NCBI GenBank assembly: GCA_030998015.1
Contig: JARWMV010000239.1
Coordinates: 310,001 to 374,000, forward strand
DNA: 64,000 nucleotides
Direction of reading: 5' to 3'
DNA from: Ceratorhiza oryzae-sativae
Lineage: Eukaryota; Basidiomycota; Agaricomycetes; Cantharellales; Ceratobasidiaceae
In this document: positions 1 through 13,303 of the stretch, one piece after another
Position numbering within the stretch: the stretch's first letter is position 1
How the letters are laid out: each line of letters opens with the position of its first letter
The notes under the pieces: model-generated
What the model was told of the DNA's origin: nothing
Databases searched by the model: none
Seen by the model: the letters and a program-made list of their open reading frames with translations, nothing else
Translations under genes and position numbers: made by a program

Positions 1-1
1 T

Positions 2-981
2 GTTTGCCATAGAACATTATTGCCCGAAGCTAGTGGATCCCCAAGCGACCCCTCTATCCTCAAAAATCTGAACTGGATTTTCAGTGCCTGGTTACGAATC
101 ATATGCAAGACTCCAAGTAGGCTCGGTATCTCGGTTATCCTTAGCAAGCTAGAAATTATTTATGGAAAAATAGCGTTTCGATTCCCGCCTGGATTCTTGG
201 AATCGCTTTGGCACAAAGTCTGGAACAACGTATCGAGCCGAGTGTGCACAATTCTAGACAACTTGATTGTGGCCTCCGATTCGACTGAGGATGACGCCGA
301 AATATCGCCCACGCCTGAGGATACACCCATGGAAGACTCTTTGGATAAACCCCTTGAATTTGGTACTGAAGACCGTTGGAGAGAGGTATCAGATAACAAG
401 TCTCTTGTTACCTTACACGGTGTCTCCGATCAAGTGCAGCACGAAGAATTGGATGTGGGTCTCGAAATTCCGCAAGATGAGTCAGATGAACACCAGGACT
501 CAGAATGTGAGGGCATGGGAGAACAAATGATTGGAAGTGTGGGTCAAGCGAACTTGCCACCCGAGACGACTAAGGCAGAACTAGCGCCACTGGAGCAGGT
601 ACGCCAACTACTCGCTCTAGCTTGCCGAATGACGGTAGTAACGCCTGTTTCCAGCTGAATGTCGGATCACCAATTGATCCACGCGATATAACTGCAGCGA
701 CAGGTTCCTCGTCTGCATCGAGTCAATGGGCCCCACAGAACATAGCTCCAGCCCGAGTGCACAGCGACAACGCTAGAGCGCCTCATGCTCCCACAGCACG
801 TGCAAGCCACTTCTATGAAGTAAGATGGCGTGCGAAGGACGCGGCCGTAGAGAAAAATGACGGTAGCGAAGATTCCGGAACGATCGAAAGTGGCAATGAA
901 GATGCCGCTCAGAAGCATCGAAATTATTCCAACCCTCTTTACTTTATTAGGATGAGACGCAAGCAGAGAGCGCGACGATAG
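2..981 (+). CDS. Hypothetical acidic/basic low-complexity protein, 3' part only
   Basis: The reading frame is open from the left window edge, so the start lies outside. One intron is convincing: donor at 599, acceptor at 654 (56 nt, branch-like TAGTAAC then CCTGTTTCCAG). Its removal joins two otherwise different frames without a stop. The visible part begins hydrophobic/basic (about residues 1-75, with W and R/K), then becomes strongly acidic and Ser/Thr/Glu-rich, and ends basic in RMRRKQRARR. No domain is recognised and no function can be assigned. An AATAAA polyadenylation-like signal follows at 1091-1096. Coding status rests on the length of the frame and the clean splice; family unknown. 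Confidence 0.6.
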
Positions 982-1178
982 TTTCATCACTGTCGGTTTC
1001 GACGTCTCTACGTGGCCTCTCAGTGGATTGTTATTCGTGGCGCCCGGCTTGCTACTCTGTCCTGTTTTCTCATCGATTTTTTTTAAATTCAATAAAGGCT
1101 TACACCTAGGTTGCATGAAGAGTAAGCCAATTGTTAATTGCTATATATCAAACTTCGACCCAAGGCCCAATCCTCAAA

Positions 1179-3511
<2,333 letters not shown>

Positions 3512-3779
3512 TCTGGAGTCGAATGGTGACCCTACTACATCCTGTTCAGCACCTTTATATAAACGCACAATGAATCATAGTAGAGTGCAAGTCATTTCTC
3601 TGATGCATCGGAACAAAAACACCGCGGCTAGCGGCTCGAGAACAGCAGTGATCTAGTCTTTGGCGCCAATTCCGAGAAGCGCAGTTCTCACCCGCATAGA
3701 CCCTGTCCGGCTACGTCTGAGACCCGACCCGAGCACAGGACTCCTGTCTTGACCACCACATACTCGCTCTTTCTCCATC
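3512..3779. promoter_or_regulatory. Divergent promoter between esterase and SDR genes
   Basis: A 268-bp spacer separates the start codons of the minus-strand esterase and plus-strand SDR. A TATATAAA box on the minus strand at 3554-3561 sits about 45 nt upstream of the esterase ATG. No equally clear TATA box faces the SDR; its leader near 3690-3779 is pyrimidine-rich. Confidence 0.5.
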
Positions 3780-5285
3780 ATGCCCGACGCACCGACCAAG
3801 CCAAAGCTCTCCTCTCCTACTGCGTTGCCCCCTCCCAAAGGGTCACCGGACGAGTTTGCCAAACGAACTGTCACTAGGCTGCAAGCAATCCAATCTCAAC
3901 TCTCCACGGCACCTCGTGCCGGGAAGCTCAAGGGCAAAGTGTGTATCATCACCGGTGTGGGGTCAATGAAGGGTATTGGGTAAGTGGATGCCCGATCATA
4001 ATGCACAGCTATCGATAATTTGCGATAATAGGCGAGCAACAGCGTTTTCATTTGCCCACCAAGGTACGGAATTGTCCGGTACAAAAACTCTAGTTTTAAT
4101 TAACAGATTGACGAGATAGGCGCAAAGCACCTCTATCTGCTCGATTATGCCAAGGACAACCTTCCAAACCTTGAAGAGTCACTCTGGAGAGAATACCCCG
4201 ATGTCAGGGTACGTCATATAGCTCTATCGCATACACATTCCGTTCCAAGGGTCGCTCCTATAATAGGTCACCGTTCTACAAGCCGACGCTGCGGATGAAG
4301 AGGCTATCTCTGGGGTCTGTAAGCGGGCCATAAGAGAGGAGGGGCGGCTCGATGTGTTTTTTGCCAACGTCAGTAAGATCAACGGGTTGCTAGCAGAACC
4401 GGTGACTGAGTGTCCGATTGTCATATAGGCTGGCGTTGCGAATGCTTCGTTCTTCTCCGACATTACGGACAAAGAGTTCATGGAGATGATGCGCATCAAT
4501 GTTCTCTCGTAAGCACGTTTATGAAATGCGAATCAATCAACCCCACAACTCATACTTTAAAACAGGTGCTTCCTTGCCATCAAACATGGTTCCGCTGCTA
4601 TGCAAGTTACATCTGATGAAAAAACGGAGAGCAGTGGTAGTATCATTCTTACTGCCTCAGTGGCAGGTATTCGCTCAGGTGCTGGCACAATGGATTGTAA
4701 GTATGATGCTCGTATAGTTTTTCAAACACTAAGTACTATGTTTACACAGATAGTGCCAGCAAAGCCGCGTAAGTTCGCTTGCCTTGTCCGCCTCTTAGTA
4801 CTTAAACAGTACTATAGCGTCAACTCGCTTGCCAAAACCGGCTCTCACCAGCTTGGGTTCACCAACATTCGTGTAAACACAATCTGCCCAGGTCTGATAG
4901 AGGTATATCTCAAACCTACATCATTTAAGAATGAATGCTCAATACAGCTGCAGACTGGAATGACGACTTTCACCTTCGAATACGCACGGGCCAAAGGCGC
5001 AGGTGCCAAGATTGGCCAACTCGTCCCACTGAAGCGCTTCGGACTCCCTCAAGAGGTCCGTTGCTATGATTTCGTACCATTCCAGTACTCTGACAATAGG
5101 TCACTCTTGCAGATCGCCAATACAGCCTTGTTCCTTGCATCTGGTAACTCGATTCGATCGATTCCAACACGCATTTATTGACTCTATTTATTCCAGATGA
5201 CTCGAGCTTTGTCAACGGGCAGAACATAGCTGTAGACGGTGGTCTGTCCGCATCTCACCCTGTTGCTCCTGGCCGTTGGGCGTAG
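3780..5285 (+). CDS. Short-chain dehydrogenase/reductase (SDR)
   Basis: A classical SDR, an NAD(P)(H)-dependent oxidoreductase on an unknown alcohol/ketone substrate, probably cytosolic. The first exon (ATG 3780) has a Pro-rich leader then KGKVCIITGVGSMKGIG, the TGxxxGIG cofactor loop. Spliced exons give HLYLLDYAKDNL, LQADAADEE, DVFFANAGVANA (NAG motif), IILTASVAG with the catalytic Ser, and MDYSASKAAV with the YxxxK pair. The YxxxK tyrosine codon is split by an intron near 4698-4749. The end reads FVNGQNIAVDGGLSAS, the usual SDR C-terminal strand, stopping at 5285. About eight short introns. Length near 300 residues is typical. No broken motif is seen. Confidence 0.9.
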
Positions 5286-5436
5286 TCGGGTTTTCGCGTT
5301 CAGTTGAAAAAAAAAAGAAGAACCCGCTTTGGTTCCGAACCTCCTCGTTGTTTAATCGTGTTGTAGCATTGGCATTTCGTACCACTAACAACAAATCATC
5401 TGATCCATCTCAATTGTGTGAAATAGACAAAAGTCC

Positions 5437-6160
5437 CTATCCCCAGCGTCTGCGCTCCAACGCAATGTATCTGATGAGCGCTGGCTGAAGTGGTGCCAAA
5501 GAAATGTCGATCCACTGCAGTTCTTCAGGGACACGACCATTGGGGTACCTGTTACATGGTGAGAGAAAGTCATAGACGTGTAAGCGGAGAGTGGGATTTT
5601 GAGGCTGAGCGTTTCCCAACGCTTCGTCAAAGACAATCTGCAAAAAGTGTCGAACGGTTTGGAATTGGATTACTGCTAGATTACTTACAATTTGTTCTGG
5701 GTTACGGCGTCGGATGATAAGATTATCATGCATGAAAGTTGGACCAGCGATACTCTGGCGGCCATCGTTCCAGTTGTCTGCAGTTGCCGCAGGTAGAATG
5801 TGATTCATAACCTCCTCGTCCGTAATGAATTGACATGGGTTTGTACCTACAAATGCATAGATGCCAATGTCCACTCCAATAGAATAATACGAGATAACCA
5901 AGACTTACCAATGTTGTCCAGTGGCTCTCGAACCCACACGCTGAATTCTACCTTGAACGTACGGCTTTCAGGAAGTGGATTGGTCGCGTTGCGAATTATG
6001 ATAAACTTAGGCCAACCTGCCTAATAACCTATCTAATCAAGTTTGTCGCCACACTTGATGAGTTTCGTATCTCCGAGGTTGTCTCTATGGCGCAGCGTTT
6101 GGGTTCTCTGTCAAGCTCCCGCCCAGGGATTGGGTTGACATAGCTCGGTCGTTTATATGC
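5437..6160 (-). CDS. Hypothetical protein with a paralogous relic near 21 kb
   Basis: A protein of unknown family. The 3' exons are clear: TNPCQFITDEEVMNHILP, TFMHDNLIIRRRNPEQI, RHFLQIVFDEALGN, YPNGRVPEELQWIDI, ending ALERRRWG with stop at 5437. Upstream, an exon reads WPKFIIIRNATNPLPESRTF and FKVEFSVWVREPLDNI. It joins to SYVNPIPGRELDREPKRC and EIRNSSS if a 40-60 nt intron ending in GCAG is removed. The start codon could not be fixed; a TATATAA-like stretch lies near 6151-6158. The FKxEFSxWxxEPL segment recurs in the fragment at 20960-21345, so the family exists in more than one copy. No signal peptide, membrane segment or known domain is recognised. Confidence 0.55.
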
Positions 6161-6798
6161 GCTGAAATGGAGAGGGAAGGGGATGGGAGAATGCTACGTG
6201 AGATGCATACTGGGCAAGTAGGCTCAGTTTCTCTTGGCCTTGTTTTGCTTGTAATTTATTCGTGATCATCCAGCGATCTATGGATTCTGGGCGATCCACT
6301 TAGCATATGGTATGAAGCGCTACACAGAACAAACAAAACAAAAGTGGCCCAGCGGAATACGCCTTAACTAAGTCTGGGGTCGACCTAGCATCGTATTGCC
6401 ACGCGGTTCCAAAAGAGAGACACAAGTGCATGACAGGTTCCACAGCCAAATCCGCCTAATGTCCAGAGCTGTCACGAGCGTCTGGGGCGGTCCGTAGGCT
6501 CGAAAATTGGTCTTGAGGCACATTCGTCATCAGTTTTGATACGGGTTGCTCTTGAGCGCCTTAGAGCTCCGGCGGATTTGCCTGAGGATCGTTTGCGTCC
6601 ATAGATACATGGTACGGACCTCCCGAGCGCCGGTCAAATACTGGGATAAATGCACCATTGAGTGTGAACGGGACTTAAATTTCGTTTCAGTCAATCAAAC
6701 GGATTAATCGACAAATTAATGTACATGAAAGTATGGCCATGTAGTAAAACGAAGCTACTGAGTGGACTGAGATAGCAAAAGCACAACAGCGTACAGTG
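6161..6798. other. Intergenic, no gene seen
   Basis: About 640 bp between the 3' end of the gelsolin-repeat gene and the 5' end of the hypothetical gene. Only very short frames are present. It may contain the true first exon of the hypothetical gene. No repeat, RNA gene or strong signal was recognised. Confidence 0.4.
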
Positions 6799-9700
6799 TC
6801 ATTCTAAAAGACTTGGGTGGAGACCCAGTGGTAAGAAATTCCGGTCCTCGAGTCGAGACCAAGGCCAGGTATGGGCAGAAAGCTGAAAACGCCATTAGCA
6901 TAGTGAACTAGAGTTGAACACGGGCACGTACCTGCTCCGAAGCATCTTGGATCGTCAAAGATTCATATGAGATGGCACTCCTGCCGTGTTCTGAGGGCTG
7001 TATTAGCGATCTTTCAATCCGAGTTTAGCGGTGAACTCACCACTCGTTCATTCTCCAGGAACCGGAAATACCCCGCCTTGACATCGAGCGGCAGCTGAGA
7101 GGGCAAGACAACGATGTGTACTGGCGGAGTATACGGACGTTGCGGTTCTACCGCCGCAGCAATCGAAATAGCAACGTGCACTCCGAGCAGAATGTCTGTT
7201 CGTCGGGCGCGAGCCTCAGGTCCAACTAGCACAATCAACTCTAGCACCCCATCGAGAACGGCAATCGAATCGGGAGCCAGTTTGCCAGCGGAAGGAATAT
7301 GGCATGAACCTGCGATTTTTGTTGGCACGTGTTTGAAACGCTGGAGCTCAAGGCACTCACCGGCTGGCTTTTGTCCCTAGCGTCAATGCAGAACATCCTC
7401 GGTCGGACTGCAGCTCTGCCCAGCGGCGCTCGATACTTCCAGTAATCTGCGTTTGCCCATGGATCCTCTCCCAGGAGCATAAAGAACATCGGATCTTCCT
7501 TGCCCTCGTCAAATGCCTCGGCTTCTTTCTCAGGTCCGGATATTGATTTTGCGTATGTTGCGGCTAGTTCGCGCTCATTATGGGTCGAGCCTCGCCCGTA
7601 CCAGACATACACAGCATCCAGAGCGGTAACACAGTAGCTGTACGCGGAGCAGAGGTTTGAAACGTGCTATAGAATCATATTAACAGGCTGCGTAAGCTTG
7701 AGCAGAATCCAACTTACAAAGTCAACCTCGTCAGTAAAGCATGCGTCTCCAACCTGCCTGGTGCAGTGCATAGTAGTATTCTCAGAGGTCCAGTGCGCAC
7801 GGGTTCCCTATATACCGGTCAGTCAAAAGTATCCCTCTAGTGTGCCTAGGCACCTACCTGCCGAGTAATCCAGTGTCCACCAACAGCATCGACGAGCTCC
7901 TCTGTTTCTTCTCCTTGTGCACACACAATCTACCGAAAATCCCATCAATGACTCGTCATTAACTCGTCCCGAAACTGTACGCTCACCACACTAGTCCCAT
8001 ACTGCTTCGCAAGCTCGCTCAGCTTGGCGTCCTCCCTCGGACCCTTCCGTCCGTGCCAACCCCACACCTTATGCTGGACTAATCCATTGCGCTCGTTCTT
8101 TACACGCTGCACCACGGCGACGAGTTCAGACTCGTACACAATGCACGGGCTGCTCGGAACCAAAACAGCTTGGCCGCCCGAGACTGTGAACACATCCGTA
8201 GAGATGCGCCTAAGGTTCGCAGGGAACATAAAAGTATACGGATTCGAGCTGAGTACCTGTTGGAGGTTGAATGGCGGAATAGGCGCCATTGATTGATCTA
8301 AAATGCCATCAGTTTATCTGCCAAGAGTACAAGAGGACCTCGACATACCAACGTTGTACATTGTCGGCTTCGACCTGGCCTTTGCATTGGGCAAGCCAAC
8401 TGGTTCGGCCCTCGGTGACACAGCACTCGCCTTGGAGATCGTACCGGCAGGCGTAGGCACAGGAGTCTTTTCCTCTTTCAATGAAGGCATCGCAATCGCT
8501 GAATACCTGTCATAGCTCGAGCGCCGCGGAGAAGCGGATATCGGACGTGGTTTGACCTGCACTTGTTCTTCAACCAGCCATCTCATCTTGCTTTTCAATC
8601 ATCGCCTGGGCGACTTCCATCACCGTCGCTCGGTTTCCTGTGCTGGGCGTACGCACATGCCGTCCCGGAGATGCGGGCGACATGGCTTTAGGTGAAGGCG
8701 GCGCAACCGGCTTTGGCGTCGTTGGTTTTACTGGAGACTCGGGGCGAGTAAAGGGTGACTGAGATTGCGGTTCCGCACGACTGAACGTAGGTTCGGAGCG
8801 CGTAAAGTGCGCTGATGGATGCGAGTGGGGCTGAGTAGACGTTGAAGGGGCCATACCAGGCAGTGCACGTTTCCCGACCATGCTCGGCCCAGAACCAGCA
8901 CTCGAAGCTGAAGGGAATCTCTGTCCACCAGAAGGAGGCTTGACGCCAATTGGAGCGCGCTCCGCCCACATATCTTTCACCCTCGATATATTACTTCCTC
9001 TAGGTTCCGGCTCTGGTTTGGGGGTGAAGACAGGAGCGGCCTTGCGAACCGGAGAAGGCGGCAAAGCTCCTGAATTGAAGGTCGGTGATCTAGGCGGAGC
9101 TGAAGCCGAGGTGGGCGATCTAAGTGGAGTAGGAGCAAAAGTAGGGGATTTGAGTGGTGCTGGTGTAGACCCAGGTGACCGAAGCGGCGCTGGAGTTGAG
9201 CCAGGCGACCGAAGCGGCGCTGGAGTTGAACCAGGCGACCGAAGCACGGCTGGAGTCGACCCGGGGGACCTCAGGACAGCAGGCGTTGAGCTCGGCGACT
9301 TGAGCACAACTGGTGCAGCCCCAGGTAGATTCATGACGACCGACGTAGACGCGGATCCAGGCGACCTCAGAGGACTAGACGACCCCAGTGATGGCTCCTC
9401 CTTGCTCTGAGGAGATTTGCCCGGCGAGGGCGAACGACGCAATGACGGCGTAGATATGGCTGGCCTAAGCCGCCGGAATGGTGATGGCGACCGGTTCTCA
9501 GGCGGAGGCCCAGCAGGAGTCGTCGAACGTGTGATTTCCGATGCAGCTCCCCATTGAACCTCCTTGACTGGTGCGTTTTTCTTAGGCTTGCGGGCGCGAT
9601 CTCGTGTCAACTAAAAGGTAACTGGATTAAGGTCGGGCTTGGGCCAAGGATATAATTTAACTCACATGGTTCAACGGCTTTGGCGGAATAGGTGACTCGG

Positions 9701-11406
9701 GATCTCCCATCCCAACAGATAGGGCTTTTCGAGCCATGGGTTCTGGTGTCTTGGTCGGACTCGAAGGGCTTGGCGAGCTCGAGTCCCTTCGCCCAAACTC
9801 ATCCACAGGGGATGCATTCATAGACATCCCCGACAATCGGTTAACAGCTTTGGGAGCAAAGACACCAGGCACTGGCACCGGTGCAGGATTTGGTTTATTG
9901 GCCGGGGATGGGCTTGAATTCATGCTTGGGAACCCGGCGCGCCGTTTCCATGCCGGCACCTCTGCAGGAGAAGGCGACGAACTAGCAGACTGGATCGCGG
10001 CTTGCCATCGGCCCTGGACATTCCCTCTCTTGGGCTTTTCTCGCTCCCGTTCTCCAAACTGTGACGAGGATATGCCAAGAGTGGGGTTGGGACAAGACGA
10101 TTCGGCCGCTTGTTTAACCTTTCCGACAAACCCACGACCTTGAAGGCGGGTAAGGGATGGGCTGAGCTCTTTAGCCGAGGCTTGCTGGGTGCTCCTAAAG
10201 GCAGGAGAGGATGAAGCAATTAGGGGAAGTTTGTTTGTATCCTGAGCTGGGGGAGTGGGCTGAATGGGCCGTGCAAGGCCAAGAGTTGGGGAAGCGCCAG
10301 TCGAAAAGGGTGACCCAGCGGGTGTGGTGTTAGATTTAGTCCGAGGGCGAGGTGGAGGGGTGGAAAATGCAGGCGCGAGAGTGGGCGAACTCTGAGAATC
10401 CTTGGGGGGCGAACTGGGAGTTGAAGTTGCCATCGATTTCCTTCGTGAGCGAAGAAATTCATTGCTCTTGAAAGGATCAGACTTGGTATCCGGCTGTGGC
10501 TCGGGTTTGGTGGGTGACGACAAGGTGCGCTTCCTCGCGTGTGCCACGAACACAGGCTGTTCAGGTGGCGCGGCCGTTCTCGGACTACGGGGAGGACCAG
10601 GTCTCTCCGTCACAGGCGTGCTTGGTCCGGTCTCTTTTGGAGAGCTTCCCATCAAACCAGGTAAGGGAACACTCCCCCCAAATTTGGTCGCGCGACTGCT
10701 TACGCTGCCCGATTTGAACGCAGCCGCCGAGGCAGAGACGCCTGTCCGTGGCGTTTGATCGAACAGTGTCGGATCATGGCTATCGACTTGCGGGGCAGGC
10801 TTGTTGAGTCGGGGGCCCGTCGCGCGCCCACCGATGAACGCGGCGATGGACATGCTCCCGCCTGGGTTGGTCGCTGCTGTGCGAGGCGCGCCAAACGTGG
10901 GCTTGGTCGGGCTGTCGGGCGACATGGGCTCCGGGTCGGCGTGGAGCGCCGGGCTGGCTCGCGTGCGTGACGAACCGACCGAGAGCGAGGCGGGGGCTGG
11001 TCTAGCCGGATGGTCTGGTGCCGTTGTCGTTGAGGCTAGGTCTGGAACAGACGCAGCCATGCCCGAAGAGAGACCTGTAAATGTATCGCTCAGGTTCAGT
11101 CGCGTCGAACATGCAGCCAGACGCACGTTTTGCCTCTCTCCGCTGGGCGCGTGCAAGCCTGGACGCGGCGATCTCCTAGAGCACGGTCGGGGCTGAGCAC
11201 TGGGCGTAGGAGGGGCGACTCACCTGCTCGAGCTTCTTCTGCTCGGCCTCCTCATCGCGGTCGACCTCGGCCTGGATGCTCTTGATCCTGCTCGCCCACT
11301 CCTGGAGACCCTGTTCTGGCTGATGCGAGTAGTCGTACGTCCGCCGTCGCGTCGGCGACTGCTGGGGGCCAGGCATATCCTCTGGCCCGCGTTTCCTGGG
11401 GCTCAT
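6799..11406 (-). CDS. DUF4045/gelsolin-repeat protein (actin-associated?)
   Basis: A large, mostly disordered protein with gelsolin-like repeats at the C-terminus. Pfam DUF4045 is known to accompany gelsolin repeats in fungi, and the layout here fits. The start at 11406 opens MSPRKRGPEDMPGPQQSP, followed by a charged helix (WASRIKSIQAEVDRDEEAEQ). Then come about 900 Ser/Pro/Thr/Lys-rich residues (9657-11156 and 8570-9610), including an SPGSTPAPLR tandem repeat. The folded part begins MAPIPPFNLQQVLSSNPYTF near 8289 and has VWGWHGRKGP, an acidic helix, VYVWYGRGSTHNERELAATY and FFMLLGEDPWANADYWKYR, all gelsolin-repeat-like. Exons near 6960 and 6840 finish SLTIQDASEQ and LPLGLHPSLLE, stop at 6799. 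Probable role: binding or severing actin, or a polarity scaffold (inference). About ten introns, all short. Confidence 0.78.
9140..9340 (-). repeat. 30-bp coding minisatellite, SPGSTPAPLR units
   Basis: Roughly seven 30-bp units in the DUF4045 gene encode a ten-residue repeat, S-P-G-S-T-P-A-(P/V)-L-(R/K). Some units are nearly identical in DNA (for example 9171-9240), showing recent unit duplication. Flanking units (SPTFAPTPLR, SPTSASAPPR) are diverged copies. The SP/TP dipeptides are candidate proline-directed kinase sites. Confidence 0.75.
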
Positions 11407-11595
11407 GGAGCGTCCAGACGAGTCGACGAATGCGGGACGTTGCAACCGACAAGCCGCGGCTGATCTGATTTACTAGATTCCCCCCTTTTTACGTAACCCC
11501 GATCTTCGCATGTATACACAGAACAAAGCAAGCAATATAATGTAATTGACAAAAAAGGCATAAGCACACCACCCCCACACAGATCCATCTGCACT

Positions 11596-13113
11596 CTACT
11601 TGTCTTCGTCGTCTGCCAGGCGACCGTAGCGGACCCTGCTTCGGCTACCGGAGCGCTCACGGCCTTTGCCCTTGACGTCGTGTCCCAAGGCCCTGCGCAC
11701 CAGGCGCATGCCGCCGAGCAAGACGAACGCAGCCGCCGGAATGACAACAAACACGAGGAACACGAGCAGATAGTGCAGCGGCGACGAGAGCATCTTGTAC
11801 TCTTCGGTCGTCTTGCTATTCGTCGCCGCGTTTTCTTCAGTCTTCGGCTTTTCAGCTGGCGGTGGCACAGCAGCGGGAGCGGCCTACGAAACACAGAAAG
11901 AAAAACGTGGTTTAACATTGGGTTCTGTTCGTTTTTGGCTAGGATGTGACATTTCAAAACAGGCGAGATGGAGTGTTTTTAGGGATAGAAAGGGTGGGGA
12001 TTAAAGCTCAGCACGGAGAGGCACCTGGTTTCCTTCCTTGTCCGTTTCAGTTTCAATCTCGAGTTCACCAGCCGCAGCGATCGTAACCGCAACCTTGGGC
12101 TTGTCACCAGGCCCCTTTTCGACGTTTTCTACACACACACAATGAGTAATTGCCGAACGCATATAATTAATCAACATACCAATCTGCCTCACAATGTCCA
12201 TGCCATCGAGAACCTTGCCAAAGACGACGTGACGACCATCAAGCCAGCTAGTCACAACTGTGGTAATAAACTGTAAACTCGTCAGTAAACACGCATATAC
12301 CAGGCTGAAGTGTGAGACATACGAATTGGGAGCCGTTGGTATCCTACGTGGCACATGCTTAGCTTCTTGCGGAAGCTGGCAACTAATTAAAACGTACCTT
12401 GCCAGCGTTTGCCATGGAGAGGATACCCGGAGCGGTGTGGCGGAGCTTGCTGTAGACGGATACCCGTCAACAACGCGCTCAGCTGAGAGCCAGAAGGGTG
12501 TACTTACAAGTTTTCGTCTGCAAACTTCTCGCCATAGATCGACTTTCCACCGGTTCCGTCACCCCGGGCTACGTAGCATCTATATTGAGGATAACGCTCA
12601 TGCGGCACAACACGACGACTTACTAAAGTCACCACCTTGGATCCTATAAACCAGAGCGTGAGCCATACTCACGCGTCGGAGCAGCGCAAACATACATGAA
12701 ATCCTTGATAACACGGTGGAAGGTCGAGCCCTTGTATCCGAATCCCTCGGGAAGAGGAGTTCCGTCCTTCTTTACACCAGTGCAAAGAGCACGGAAGTTC
12801 TCAACCGTCTTGGGGACAGTCTAATAACCGCGTATCCATTCAGCTCCACCGCGCCACTCGAACACATACAAAGTAACATACCCCGCCAAAGAGACCCATT
12901 GTGACTGTTCAAATGACACGTCAGTCGCGTTGGGACGGTACAAGCAAGAGAAATATACTAACTGCGTCCAAGGTCCTTGTCGCCATGCTTAATATCAAAA
13001 TACACCTTGTTGGTAATCTTGGGACCTTTGGCAGCTCCCTCGGCAGCTGCAAAAGCACCAGTCACCAACGCCAGAGCGGCACCAAGAAACGCGACGGGAC
13101 GTGAGAGCATCAT
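11596..13113 (-). CDS. ER cyclophilin (peptidyl-prolyl isomerase B type)
   Basis: A cyclophilin-family peptidyl-prolyl cis-trans isomerase directed to the secretory pathway. The start at 13113 gives a signal peptide ([20 protein letters not shown]). Hallmarks follow through several short introns: [44 protein letters not shown] with the catalytic Arg, [35 protein letters not shown] and [16 protein letters not shown]. One 3' end stops at 12001 with PLRAEL, an xxEL tail that could act in ER retention. A second ending is possible: splicing 12024 to 11884 (phase 0 on both sides) joins a 96-codon exon with an acidic linker, one membrane helix ([19 protein letters not shown]) and a basic tail, stop at 11596. 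That exon has no ATG of its own before the helix region. Promoter shared with U2SURP (190 bp). Confidence 0.88.
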
Positions 13114-13303
13114 TTTGCGGGACGTAAACTCGAGCTGAGACCGGGCGTTTTAGAGGTGTGGTGGGAGAGTGGGAACGCGCAACTGAGTGGGACCTGGGGG
13201 GTGAATCCGTTGACACGTCGATCCGTCCGCGGTCCTGGCGCTTGATTATGTCACAGACGAGATGGGCGGTTGTGTTCCCGGCTACCACTGCTGTACCGTC
13301 AAG

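Noticed and set aside
8880..9410. Plus-strand frame of 176 codons rich in GDRSGAGVEP
   Set aside because: It is the antisense shadow of the SPGSTPAPLR minisatellite in the DUF4045 gene; no start context, domain or splice support.
9736..10758. Two plus-strand frames (about 118-135 codons) opposite the DUF4045 region
   Set aside because: Antisense to a low-complexity coding exon; stop-free only because of Ser/Pro codon bias.
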